A DNA stretch of 6,910 bases from contig JAIPDY010000260.1 in NCBI GenBank assembly GCA_021737445.1, positions 1-6,910 of the forward strand, in the 5' to 3' direction. The notes beneath the pieces were generated by a model. It was given only the letters and a program-made list of their open reading frames with translations. It did not search any database and was not told where the DNA came from. The first letter of the stretch is position 1; each line of letters begins with the position of its first letter. The position numbers and the translations under genes are program-made. Source of the DNA: Desulfotignum sp. Lineage in GTDB: Bacteria > Desulfobacterota > Desulfobacteria > Desulfobacterales > Desulfobacteraceae. Below, piece by piece: positions 1 to 5,748 of the stretch.

Positions 1-51
1 TCTCAGGAGAAAGAGGATAGACGCTTAGAGCAGCTGAGCTTGTTTAAATAA
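1..51 (+). CDS. C-terminal tail of an upstream protein ending in a beta-clamp-binding motif (partial)
   Basis: Frame 1 is open from the left edge to a TAA at 49-51. The other two plus-strand frames stop within the first 27 bases. The tail reads SQEKEDRRLEQLSLFK. Its QLSLF matches the consensus pentapeptide that binds the hydrophobic cleft of the bacterial DNA polymerase sliding clamp (DnaN), here one residue from the C-terminus and after a charged, probably flexible stretch. Known owners of such tails include translesion polymerases (DinB/Pol IV, UmuC) and some MutS and replication proteins. Only 16 residues are visible, so the family cannot be named; a Y-family polymerase is one guess. The gene is probably unrelated in function to the cluster downstream. 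Three hairpins separate the two. Confidence 0.6.
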   Translation, partial: SQEKEDRRLEQLSLFK

Positions 52-56
52 GGATT

Positions 57-130
57 GCCACCTTTTAGGTGGCCCAACAAATAACCGCTTTGAGCGGTTC
101 ACTAATTCAAGCCTCCGGCTTTGCCGGAGG
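57..130 (+). repeat. Array of three consecutive short hairpins in the intergenic leader
   Basis: Three perfect inverted repeats follow each other. Hairpin 1 is GCCACCT/AGGTGGC (57-63 with 67-73, loop TTT). Hairpin 2 is AACCGCT/AGCGGTT (83-89 with 93-99, loop TTG). Hairpin 3 is CCTCCGGC/GCCGGAGG (112-119 with 123-130, loop TTT). The linkers are 9 and 12 bases long and AT-rich. No T-tract follows any of them, so they are not standard intrinsic terminators, although hairpin 1 begins only 5 bases after the upstream stop codon. The stems differ in sequence but share the three-base T-rich loop. This could be a REP-like palindromic element, a structured 3' or 5' UTR, or a small RNA. The structure is directly visible; its role is unknown. 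Confidence 0.75.
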
Positions 131-142
131 TACTTGACTTAC

Positions 143-148
143 AAGGAG
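143..148 (+). promoter_or_regulatory. Ribosome binding site deciding the start at 154
   Basis: AAGGAG lies 5 bases before ATG at 154 and 8 bases before a second ATG at 157. The reading frame is also open upstream to a TTG at 121. That TTG lies inside the right half of hairpin 3 and has no Shine-Dalgarno, so the longer form is unlikely. Confidence 0.7.
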
Positions 149-153
149 AAAAA

Positions 154-426
154 ATGATGGCTGAGAAAAAAAAGAAACGGGTTGTCTTCAAGGTCTTTGC
201 ACCGGACGCCCAAAAAGTTGTGCTTGCAGGCAGTTTCAATAAATGGTCCCAGGATTCGGATGCCATGAAAAAAGATGAAACAGGGACATGGAAAAAAACC
301 AAAATGCTGCCCAAGGGCACCTATGAATACAAGTTTATTGTGGATGGAGAATGGACCTGCGATCCCAATTGTGGTGACGTTGTTTGTGATGATCAGGGTG
401 CGGAAAACAACCAGATCGTCGTGTGA
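154..426 (+). CDS. Stand-alone glycogen-binding (CBM48 / AMPK-beta-like) domain protein
   Basis: The 90-residue protein is almost entirely one early-set immunoglobulin-like carbohydrate-binding domain of the CBM48 / isoamylase N-terminal type. After a basic tail (AEKKKKR), it aligns by eye with the glycogen-binding domain of AMPK beta: AGSFNKW (25-31), GTYEYKFIVDGEW (55-67) and an ENNQIVV end (84-90). The counterparts of the AMPK-beta sugar contacts Trp100, Lys126, Trp133 and Asn150 are W31, K60, W67 and N85. The counterparts of Leu146 and Thr148 are replaced by Q81 and A83. No catalytic domain is attached, so it probably acts as a cytosolic adaptor or sensor that binds glycogen or a related alpha-glucan. 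Three cysteines (C69, C73, C78) cluster in the sugar-facing end of the domain, which is unusual. It precedes a coiled-coil gene and a glycolytic core. The family call is firm; ligand and partners are inferred. ATG 157 is a possible alternative start. Confidence 0.88.
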   Translation: MMAEKKKKRVVFKVFAPDAQKVVLAGSFNKWSQDSDAMKKDETGTWKKTKMLPKGTYEYKFIVDGEWTCDPNCGDVVCDDQGAENNQIVV

Positions 427-485
427 ACGGTTTTGAAAACGACAGATTTGCTACATGAAATCACATCATAAAAGGAGAGAAAGCA

Positions 486-773
486 ATGAGCAAGAAAGAA
501 GCGTATGAAAAAAAGTTAGAGGCACAGCTGAAAGAATGGAAAACCGACATCGATAAGATGAAAGCAAAAGCTGACAAGGCAGATGCCGAAGCCAAACTTG
601 AATATTACAAGCAGATCGAAGATCTGCAAAGCAAACAGGAAGCGGTCCAGAAAAAGTTGACAGAGCTCAAAGCCGCTGATGAATCGGCATGGGAAGATCT
701 TAAATCCGGTATTGATCTTGCGTGGACGTCACTGGGAGAGTCGATAAAATCGCCCAGATCCAGATTCAATTAA
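486..773 (+). CDS. Small coiled-coil protein, sll1863-like stress-response family
   Basis: This is a 95-residue, highly charged, almost wholly helical protein rich in Lys, Glu and Ala. Residues about 3-64 show heptad-like spacing of Leu/Ile/Met/Ala typical of a coiled coil. The C-terminal part consists of two 11-residue amphipathic units, AWEDLKSGIDL (68-78) and AWTSLGESIKS (79-89). No signal peptide or membrane segment is visible, so it is predicted cytosolic. By resemblance it belongs to small coiled-coil proteins annotated as 'sll1863 family stress response protein'; the molecular function of that family is not established. The start is ATG 486, 8 bases after AAGGAG (472-477). The exported protein at 5749-6240 carries a related C-terminal repeat. 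The gene lies 59 bases after the glycogen-binding gene and 107 bases before ppsA. Confidence 0.8.
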   Translation: MSKKEAYEKKLEAQLKEWKTDIDKMKAKADKADAEAKLEYYKQIEDLQSKQEAVQKKLTELKAADESAWEDLKSGIDLAWTSLGESIKSPRSRFN

Positions 774-829
774 CCGTTTGTCAGCGTGATTTGCAGATGA
801 TTGATGCCGGTAAAAAATGAATCCAGGGC

Positions 830-868
830 TGAAAAAAGACAGTATTTGTGAAAAAAAGACAGTATTTG
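830..868 (+). repeat. Near-perfect tandem repeat directly upstream of ppsA
   Basis: Two adjacent copies, 830-848 (19 bases) and 849-868 (20 bases), differ only by one extra A in an A-run: TGAAAAAA(A) followed by GACAGTATTTG. The second copy ends just before the ppsA Shine-Dalgarno AGGAG (870-874). A repeat of about two helical turns at this position could be a tandem operator or a 5' UTR element. It could equally be a recent slippage duplication. No convincing -35/-10 pair was found within it. Confidence 0.85.
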
Positions 869-880
869 CAGGAGTAGGGT

Positions 881-3268
881 ATGAATATCGCAAAACAAGG
901 CAATTACGTACGATGGTTTGAAGATCTGGATGCAGAAGATGTCGGTCTGGTAGGTGGCAAGAATGCGTCGCTGGGGGAGATGGTCCGGGCACTGAAGAAA
1001 AAAAATATTCTTGTGCCGGATGGCTTTGCAACGACCACAACAGCCTATCGGGCATTCATCAAAAAAAATCAGCTGCAGGACAAGATCACAAAACTGCTCA
1101 AAGAATATCAGAAAAAAGCGGCATCATTGCAGAAAACGGGGCAGGCCATCCGGGATCTGTTCAAGCAGGGAGAAATGCCTGAAGACGTATCACAGGCAAT
1201 CTCCTCTGCCTATAAAGACCTTGCAGAACGGTACGATACAAAAGATGTGGATGTGGCGGCCAGGTCCAGCGCTACGGCCGAGGACATGCCAGAGGCCAGT
1301 TTTGCCGGGCAGCAGGAATCTTTTTTGAATGTAAGCGGAACACAGGCCCTGGTTGCGGCTTGCAAAAAGTGCATGGCGTCTCTGTTCACGGACCGGGCCA
1401 TTGCCTACCGGGAAGAACAGGGATTTGACCACATGAAGGTGGCGCTCTCTGTCGGTGTCCAGAAAATGGTCCGTTCCGATCTGGCCGGTTCCGGGGTATT
1501 GTTCACCCTGGACACGGATTCCGGGTTTCCGGATGTGGTCCTGATCAACGCAGCCTGGGGCCTTGGCGAGAATGTGGTCCAGGGAACGGTTAACCCGGAT
1601 CAGTACACGGTTTTCAAACCATTTCTGGGAAAAGAGGGAATCGATCCGATTATTGAAAAAACCCGCGGTTCCAAGGAAAAGAAAATGGTGTATGCCAAAA
1701 CCAGGCCCACCAAAAATCTGAATACTTCCAAAGAGGAGCGTGAATCCTTTGTGTTGACGGACCGCGAGATCATGCAGCTTGCCCGCTGGGGCGCTGAGAT
1801 CGAAAAACATTATGACACGCCCATGGATATCGAATGGGCCAAAGACGGTGAACAGGGAAACCTGTTCATTGTACAGGCCAGGCCGGAAACCGTGCAGTCC
1901 CAAAAAACCGTGGGAAACATGAAGACATATACGCTCACACAAGAGCCGGGAGAGCGGCTGGTTACCGGTCTGGGTATCGGCCAGGCCATTGCCGCAGGCA
2001 AGGTTAGTGTGATAGAGAGTGCCGCGCAGATCGATCGGTTCCAGGACGGTGCCGTGCTGGTAACCACCATGACCGATCCGGACTGGGTCCCGATCATGAA
2101 GCGTGCTGCAGCCATTGTCACTGATCAGGGGGGCCGCACCTCCCATGCGGCCATTGTCAGCCGGGAGCTGGGAATTCCCGCCATTGTGGGCGCAGAGGAT
2201 GCGACAAAGAGTCTCAAACAGGATCAGGCAGTGACGGTCTCCTGTGCCGAAGGAGACAAGGGCTATGTGTATGCCGGAAAACTGGAATTTGAAACAAAGG
2301 ACCTGAACCTGGAGGATATTCCGGAAACAAAGACCCAGATCATGCTGAATATCGGGACCCCCCAGGCGGCCATGCGCTGGTGGAAACTGCCCTGCAAGGG
2401 GGTTGGCCTGGCCCGCATGGAATACCTGATCAACAATGTGATCAAGATCCATCCGCTGGCCCTGACCCGCTTTGATACGGTTGAAGACAAGGATGCCAGA
2501 GACAAAATTGAGAAATTGACATGGGAATATGAGGACAAAACCGCGTATTTTGTGGAACTTCTGGCCCGGGGAATTGCAACCATCGCAGCCTCCCGGTATC
2601 CCCACCAGGTGATTGTGCGCATGAGTGATTTCAAGACCAATGAATATGCTGATTTGATTGGCGGCCGCCAGTTCGAGCCCGGCGAGGAAAATCCCATGCT
2701 CGGGTGGCGCGGGGCATCAAGGTATTACAGTGAAGACTACCAGGACGGGTTTGCTCTGGAATGCCGGGCCATCCGCCGGGTGCGGGAAGATATGGGATTT
2801 GCCAATGTGACCATCATGATTCCTTTCTGCCGCACCCCGGCCGAGGCGGACAAAGTGATGGATGTCCTGGATAAAAATGGACTGAGGCGGGGTGAAAAAG
2901 ATCTTCAGGTGTATATCATGGCGGAAATACCCACCAATATTCTGGAAGCTGCGGCCTTTGCCGAAAGGTTCGACGGGTTTTCCATCGGGTCCAATGATCT
3001 CACCCAGCTGACCCTGGGCATCGGGCGTGATTCACAAAAGCTGGCCCCTTTGTTTGATGAAAGCGAAGCCTCTGTCAAGATATTGATCCGCAGCCTTATC
3101 GAAAGTGCGCACAAGGCCGGCCGCAAGGTGGGGATCTGCGGGGAAGCACCCAGCAATGACACCGAGTTTGCCGCCTTTCTGGTGGAAGCCGGTATCGATT
3201 CTATTTCGTTACAGCCCGACAGTGTCCTCCAGGTCATAAGGCGCGTGGCCGAAATGGAACAAAACTGA
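881..3268 (+). CDS. ppsA: Phosphoenolpyruvate synthase (pyruvate, water dikinase)
   Basis: This 795-residue enzyme makes PEP, AMP and phosphate from pyruvate, ATP and water, the entry step of gluconeogenesis from pyruvate. Three domains are visible. The N-terminal ATP-grasp/PPDK_N domain (about 20-340) has GLVGGKNASLGEM (22-34), the ATP-site RSSATAED with R128, and a closing QARPETV (332-338). The swivelling phosphohistidine domain (about 385-460) has GGRTSHAAIVSRELGIPA, where H422 is the phosphorylated histidine (His421 in E. coli PpsA). The C-terminal PEP/pyruvate barrel (about 485-790) has MAEIPTN, SIGSNDLTQLTLG (701-713) and the VGICGEAPS segment with catalytic-type C753. Length matches E. 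coli PpsA (792). SIGSND and the pyruvate-side motifs favour PEP synthase over PPDK. The start ATG 881 follows AGGAG at 870-874. pfkB begins 19 bases downstream, indicating co-transcription. No PpsR-type regulatory kinase is in the window. Confidence 0.97.
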   Translation: MNIAKQGNYVRWFEDLDAEDVGLVGGKNASLGEMVRALKKKNILVPDGFATTTTAYRAFIKKNQLQDKITKLLKEYQKKAASLQKTGQAIRDLFKQGEMPEDVSQAISSAYKDLAERYDTKDVDVAARSSATAEDMPEASFAGQQESFLNVSGTQALVAACKKCMASLFTDRAIAYREEQGFDHMKVALSVGVQKMVRSDLAGSGVLFTLDTDSGFPDVVLINAAWGLGENVVQGTVNPDQYTVFKPFLGKEGIDPIIEKTRGSKEKKMVYAKTRPTKNLNTSKEERESFVLTDREIMQLARWGAEIEKHYDTPMDIEWAKDGEQGNLFIVQARPETVQSQKTVGNMKTYTLTQEPGERLVTGLGIGQAIAAGKVSVIESAAQIDRFQDGAVLVTTMTDPDWVPIMKRAAAIVTDQGGRTSHAAIVSRELGIPAIVGAEDATKSLKQDQAVTVSCAEGDKGYVYAGKLEFETKDLNLEDIPETKTQIMLNIGTPQAAMRWWKLPCKGVGLARMEYLINNVIKIHPLALTRFDTVEDKDARDKIEKLTWEYEDKTAYFVELLARGIATIAASRYPHQVIVRMSDFKTNEYADLIGGRQFEPGEENPMLGWRGASRYYSEDYQDGFALECRAIRRVREDMGFANVTIMIPFCRTPAEADKVMDVLDKNGLRRGEKDLQVYIMAEIPTNILEAAAFAERFDGFSIGSNDLTQLTLGIGRDSQKLAPLFDESEASVKILIRSLIESAHKAGRKVGICGEAPSNDTEFAAFLVEAGIDSISLQPDSVLQVIRRVAEMEQN

Positions 3269-3274
3269 ATCCAA

Positions 3275-3280
3275 AAGGAG
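3275..3280 (+). promoter_or_regulatory. Ribosome binding site supporting a TTG start for pfkB
   Basis: AAGGAG lies 7 bases before TTG at 3288. The first in-frame ATG is codon 9 (3312); starting there would remove the first beta strand of the PfkB fold. With TTG as codon 1, the catalytic residues take the same numbers as in E. coli Pfk-2 (K27, N187, E190, D256), which strongly supports this start. Confidence 0.85.
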
Positions 3281-3287
3281 CCCATCA

Positions 3288-4223
3288 TTGAAAACAATTG
3301 TAACCATCACAATGAATCCGGCCATCGACAAAAGTTCCCGCGTCCAGAATGTGGTGGCTGAAAAAAAGCTTTACTGCAAGCCCCCACGTTTTGAACCGGG
3401 AGGGGGCGGGGTCAATGTATCCCGGGCCATCAAAAAACTGGGCGGGGAATCGATGCTTTTTTATCCTGCAGGGGGGCTGACAGGAGAGAAACTCACAGAA
3501 CTTTTGAATGAAGAAGGCCTGGTGCACCGCTCTTTTCCCATTAAAGGAATCATCAGGGAAAGCCTTGTCGTTTTGGAGGAATCTACTGATCAGCAGTATC
3601 GTTTCGGCATGCCGGGGCCAAAGTTGGAGCCAAAAGAATGGGAACAGTTTCTTGCGCATTTGTCGGGCATGAAGCCCGGGCCTGATTATCTGGTGGCCAG
3701 TGGAAGCCTTCCCCCTGGTGTGCCTGCTGATTTTTATGCACAACTGGCACGCACAGGAAAAGACCGGGGCGCAAAAGTGATCGTGGATACTTCAGGAGAG
3801 GCCCTGGAAAAGGCATGTAAAGAAGGGGTGTATATGCTCAAGCCCAATATCGGTGAATTCAGGAAACTGGCAGGCAAAAATATCAAAGAAGAATCCCAGA
3901 TCAAGGCTGAAGCCGGAAACATGGTCAAAAAAGGTCTCTTTCAGGTGCTGGTCATCTCGTTGGGTGCGGCAGGGGCCTTGATGGTTACAAGGGACAGCTC
4001 TCTTCATATCCGGCCGCCGGCCGTACCCATCATCAGCAAGGTGGGGGCCGGAGACAGCATGGTGGCCGGTATCGTGTTACATCTTGCCCGGGGCAAGCCC
4101 TTGAAAGAATCCGTCATCTTCGGTGTGGCAGCCGGTACTGCAGCCGTCATGACGTCCGGAACACAATTGTGCCGCAAAGAAGACACACAAAGATTGTTTA
4201 AAACCATGATTTCAGAAAGCTGA
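3288..4223 (+). CDS. pfkB: 6-phosphofructokinase, PfkB (Pfk-2) type
   Basis: This 311-residue PfkB-family sugar kinase (E. coli Pfk-2 has 309) transfers phosphate from ATP to fructose-6-phosphate, giving fructose-1,6-bisphosphate. It matches Pfk-2 along its length: EKKLYC with K27, the substrate-binding FEPGGGGVNVSRAI (35-48), PAGG.TGE, QYRFGMPG, the SGSLPPG signature (138-144), KPNIGE with N187 and E190 (the NxxE Mg-ATP motif) and GAGDSM with catalytic base D256. The ending LCRKEDTQ resembles LCSHDDTQ of E. coli. Tagatose-6-phosphate and 1-phosphofructokinases are relatives, but similarity to Pfk-2 is closest. The start codon is TTG. It sits 19 bases after ppsA and 69 bases before gap, so it is probably in one transcript with both. 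E. coli Pfk-2 is inhibited by high ATP; whether this one is cannot be seen. Confidence 0.93.
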   Translation: MKTIVTITMNPAIDKSSRVQNVVAEKKLYCKPPRFEPGGGGVNVSRAIKKLGGESMLFYPAGGLTGEKLTELLNEEGLVHRSFPIKGIIRESLVVLEESTDQQYRFGMPGPKLEPKEWEQFLAHLSGMKPGPDYLVASGSLPPGVPADFYAQLARTGKDRGAKVIVDTSGEALEKACKEGVYMLKPNIGEFRKLAGKNIKEESQIKAEAGNMVKKGLFQVLVISLGAAGALMVTRDSSLHIRPPAVPIISKVGAGDSMVAGIVLHLARGKPLKESVIFGVAAGTAAVMTSGTQLCRKEDTQRLFKTMISES

Positions 4224-4292
4224 TATCGCACAGACAACATTGAAGAATGGCTTTATGGCCTTTTTTTTAAAGAAAACAAAAAGGAAAGAACT

Positions 4293-5288
4293 ATGACAAC
4301 CAACGTAGCCATCAATGGCCTTGGCAGAATAGGAAGAGCAATCCTTAAAATAATACTGGAAACCCCGGAGCTTGAACTTGTGGCATTGAACGATCTGCTG
4401 CCTGTGGAGAATCTTGCCTATTTGTTGAGATATGATTCTGTATACGGCCGGTATGAAAAAGAGGTAGAGGCAGATAAAGACGGGCTGCAGATAAATGGAA
4501 AAAAACACCGTATGTTCAATGAAAAGGATCCGGTGCAACTTCCATGGGAAGCGCTTGATATTGACATTGTTTTTGAATGCACCGGTGTTTTTCGAAAAAA
4601 ACAAGACCTGGAAAAGCATCTGAAAGCCGGTGCAAAACGGGTTTTTCTGTCAGCTCCCGAAAAAACCGGGGAAGTTGAAATGGTGGTGCACGGGGTGAAC
4701 CATCTGGAGGGATCTCCCCGGATGGTCTCCTGTGCAAGCTGCACCACCAACTGCATCAGCCCGGTGGTTGAAATTCTGGGAAGAAGAGTTGGCATAAAAA
4801 AGGCCATGATGACCACAATTCACGCCTATACATCAAGCCAGTCCCTCATGGACGCGCCCAAAAACAAATGGCGGCGGGGAAGGGCGGCAGCCGTCAATTT
4901 TGTACCGTCCTCCACGGGCGCGGCCCAGGCCACCACAAAAGTGCTGCCGCAATACAGCGGAAAATTTGACGGTGTCGCGGTTCGCGGTCCGGTGCCGGCG
5001 GGTTCCTTAACTGATCTGGTCTTTGTGACGGAGCGGGATGTGACAGTAGAAGAGGTCAATGAAATTTTTCAGGAAGAATCTCAAACCGAACGTTACCGGG
5101 GAATTCTGGGCGTGGCCCGGGATCCCATTGTTTCTTCGGACATCATCAAAGACCCCCGGGCTTCCATTGTTGATCCGAGCATGACCCAGGTGGTGGACGG
5201 CGATCTGCTCAAAGTGATGAGCTGGTATGACAACGAATGGGGATATGCATGCCAGATGGTCAGAGAAGCAGTGAAAACAATGCATTGA
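4293..5288 (+). CDS. gap: Type I glyceraldehyde-3-phosphate dehydrogenase
   Basis: This 331-residue enzyme oxidises glyceraldehyde-3-phosphate with NAD(P) and phosphate to 1,3-bisphosphoglycerate, reversibly. The Rossmann start NGLGRIGR is at 8-15, with an acidic residue after the second strand (N33-D34) that favours NAD. The active site SCASCTTNC has nucleophile C150, and TTIHAYTS has base H177. SSTGAA (206-211) and R231 line the phosphate sites, and WYDNEWGYA marks the C-terminal part. Several spots differ from the usual consensus: YDSVYG for YDSTHG, DAPKNKW for D(L/G)PHKD, and AVRGPVPAGS for AFRVPTP. It may therefore be a divergent subgroup with its own cofactor preference. The start ATG 4293 has AAGGAAAG at 4281-4288. 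It lies 69 bases after pfkB. Confidence 0.95.
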   Translation: MTTNVAINGLGRIGRAILKIILETPELELVALNDLLPVENLAYLLRYDSVYGRYEKEVEADKDGLQINGKKHRMFNEKDPVQLPWEALDIDIVFECTGVFRKKQDLEKHLKAGAKRVFLSAPEKTGEVEMVVHGVNHLEGSPRMVSCASCTTNCISPVVEILGRRVGIKKAMMTTIHAYTSSQSLMDAPKNKWRRGRAAAVNFVPSSTGAAQATTKVLPQYSGKFDGVAVRGPVPAGSLTDLVFVTERDVTVEEVNEIFQEESQTERYRGILGVARDPIVSSDIIKDPRASIVDPSMTQVVDGDLLKVMSWYDNEWGYACQMVREAVKTMH

Positions 5289-5343
5289 AACTGATTAAGA
5301 AACGGGCCGAAAAAACAAAGAAGCTTTCAGTAGAGGGGAAACC

Positions 5344-5676
5344 ATGAAAAACAAGTTTTTTACATTTTTTATATCAACGATTCCGGTGGCTTTGATACCG
5401 TTTTTCTCTGGATGCACCCATAGGCCGGTGGACCGGTCTATGGGTGGATGGGGCCATATGATGGGATATGGCGGCTATGGAGGAATTTTTATGTGGATTT
5501 TTTTAATAGTTATTGTAGGGGGCATCTTCTATTTTGTTATTAACCGCGGCAAAACAACCGGAACTTCGACAGGTTCGCAAAAAGAAAGCCCGTCGGAAAT
5601 CTTAAAGAAACGGTACGCCAAAGGTGAGATAACAAAAGAAGAGTTTGACAAGCTTAAAAAAGATATTGAGAACTGA
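5344..5676 (+). CDS. Small SHOCT-domain membrane protein, possible lipoprotein
   Basis: The protein has 110 residues. The N-terminal hydrophobic segment (5-21) ends in FFSGC, a near-lipobox that would put a lipidated cysteine at C24; the -3 residue is Phe rather than Leu, so lipidation is uncertain. A Gly/Met/Trp/Tyr-rich stretch with H38, M39 and M40 (33-47) follows, then a clear membrane helix (48-66), a polar linker and a C-terminal SHOCT motif (82-108: SPSEILKKRYAKGEITKEEF onward). SHOCT is a short putative oligomerisation module found at the ends of many membrane proteins. Proteins of this layout with GHMMG-like stretches often lie near metal-handling genes, but no metal function is shown here. 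The start ATG 5344 has AGGGG at 5334-5338. A 15-bp inverted repeat covers codons 24-35. It lies 55 bases after gap. Confidence 0.82.
   Translation: MKNKFFTFFISTIPVALIPFFSGCTHRPVDRSMGGWGHMMGYGGYGGIFMWIFLIVIVGGIFYFVINRGKTTGTSTGSQKESPSEILKKRYAKGEITKEEFDKLKKDIEN
5415..5446 (+). repeat. Strong inverted repeat inside the SHOCT gene
   Basis: The arms 5415-5429 and 5432-5446 are complementary over 15 positions: CACCCATAGGCCGGT against ACCGGTCTATGGGTG. There is one mismatch, G5424 with T5437, which becomes a G-U wobble in RNA. Only two bases (GG) separate the arms, so a folded RNA would have about 14 bp and a TGGA loop. It lies just after the putative lipidated cysteine codon. No T-tract follows, so it is not an intrinsic terminator. 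Confidence 0.85.
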
Positions 5677-5735
5677 ATTCGGTTCCAGCTGTTTGGTCCG
5701 GTTAGCAGGGTGCTGAAAATAAAACGACAAAGCTT

Positions 5736-5741
5736 AAGGAG
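5736..5741 (+). promoter_or_regulatory. Ribosome binding site deciding the start at 5749
   Basis: AAGGAG lies 7 bases before ATG 5749. The frame is open upstream to GTG 5710, but that start has no comparable Shine-Dalgarno and would put 13 mostly basic and polar residues before the signal peptide. ATG 5752 is an alternative. Confidence 0.75.
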
Positions 5742-5748
5742 AAGACAA

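Noticed and set aside
134..157. Seven-codon leader frame from TTG 134 to a TGA overlapping ATG 154
   Set aside because: The GGAGG before it ends only 3 bases upstream, too close for normal initiation, and is held in hairpin 3. The peptide has no regulatory codon run.
432..442. Short palindrome GTTTTGAAAAC after the glycogen-binding gene
   Set aside because: Five-base arms around one base cannot form a useful RNA hairpin, and the sequence is low in complexity. There is no second copy nearby to suggest an operator.
433..461. Possible sigma70-like promoter (TTGAAA, 17 bases, TGAAAT) before the first coiled-coil gene
   Set aside because: The -10 box matches only 4 of 6 positions and AT-rich intergenic DNA gives such pairs readily. 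There is no further support.
611..627. GCAGATC/GATCTGC hairpin with a GAA loop inside the first coiled-coil gene
   Set aside because: It is a perfect 7-bp palindrome, but it encodes ordinary coiled-coil residues (QIEDLQ). A match of this length is plausible by chance in the window.
1190..2605. Long open frame of 471 codons on the minus strand across ppsA
   Set aside because: It is a shadow of the strongly conserved ppsA reading frame, caused by codon bias. It has no recognisable domain and is rich in Cys, Gly, His and Phe, as expected of antisense translation.
4243..4268. Terminator-like hairpin plus T8 tract between pfkB and gap
   Set aside because: Only three GC pairs (GGC 4249-4251 with GCC 4258-4260) close a 6-base loop, followed by a mismatch and weak A-T pairs into the T-tract. 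This is too weak to call a terminator. It could cause partial attenuation, and the T-tract itself is real.
5703..5715. Small AGCA/TGCT hairpin before the exported coiled-coil gene
   Set aside because: The stem has only four base pairs and no T-tract, so it is indistinguishable from chance.
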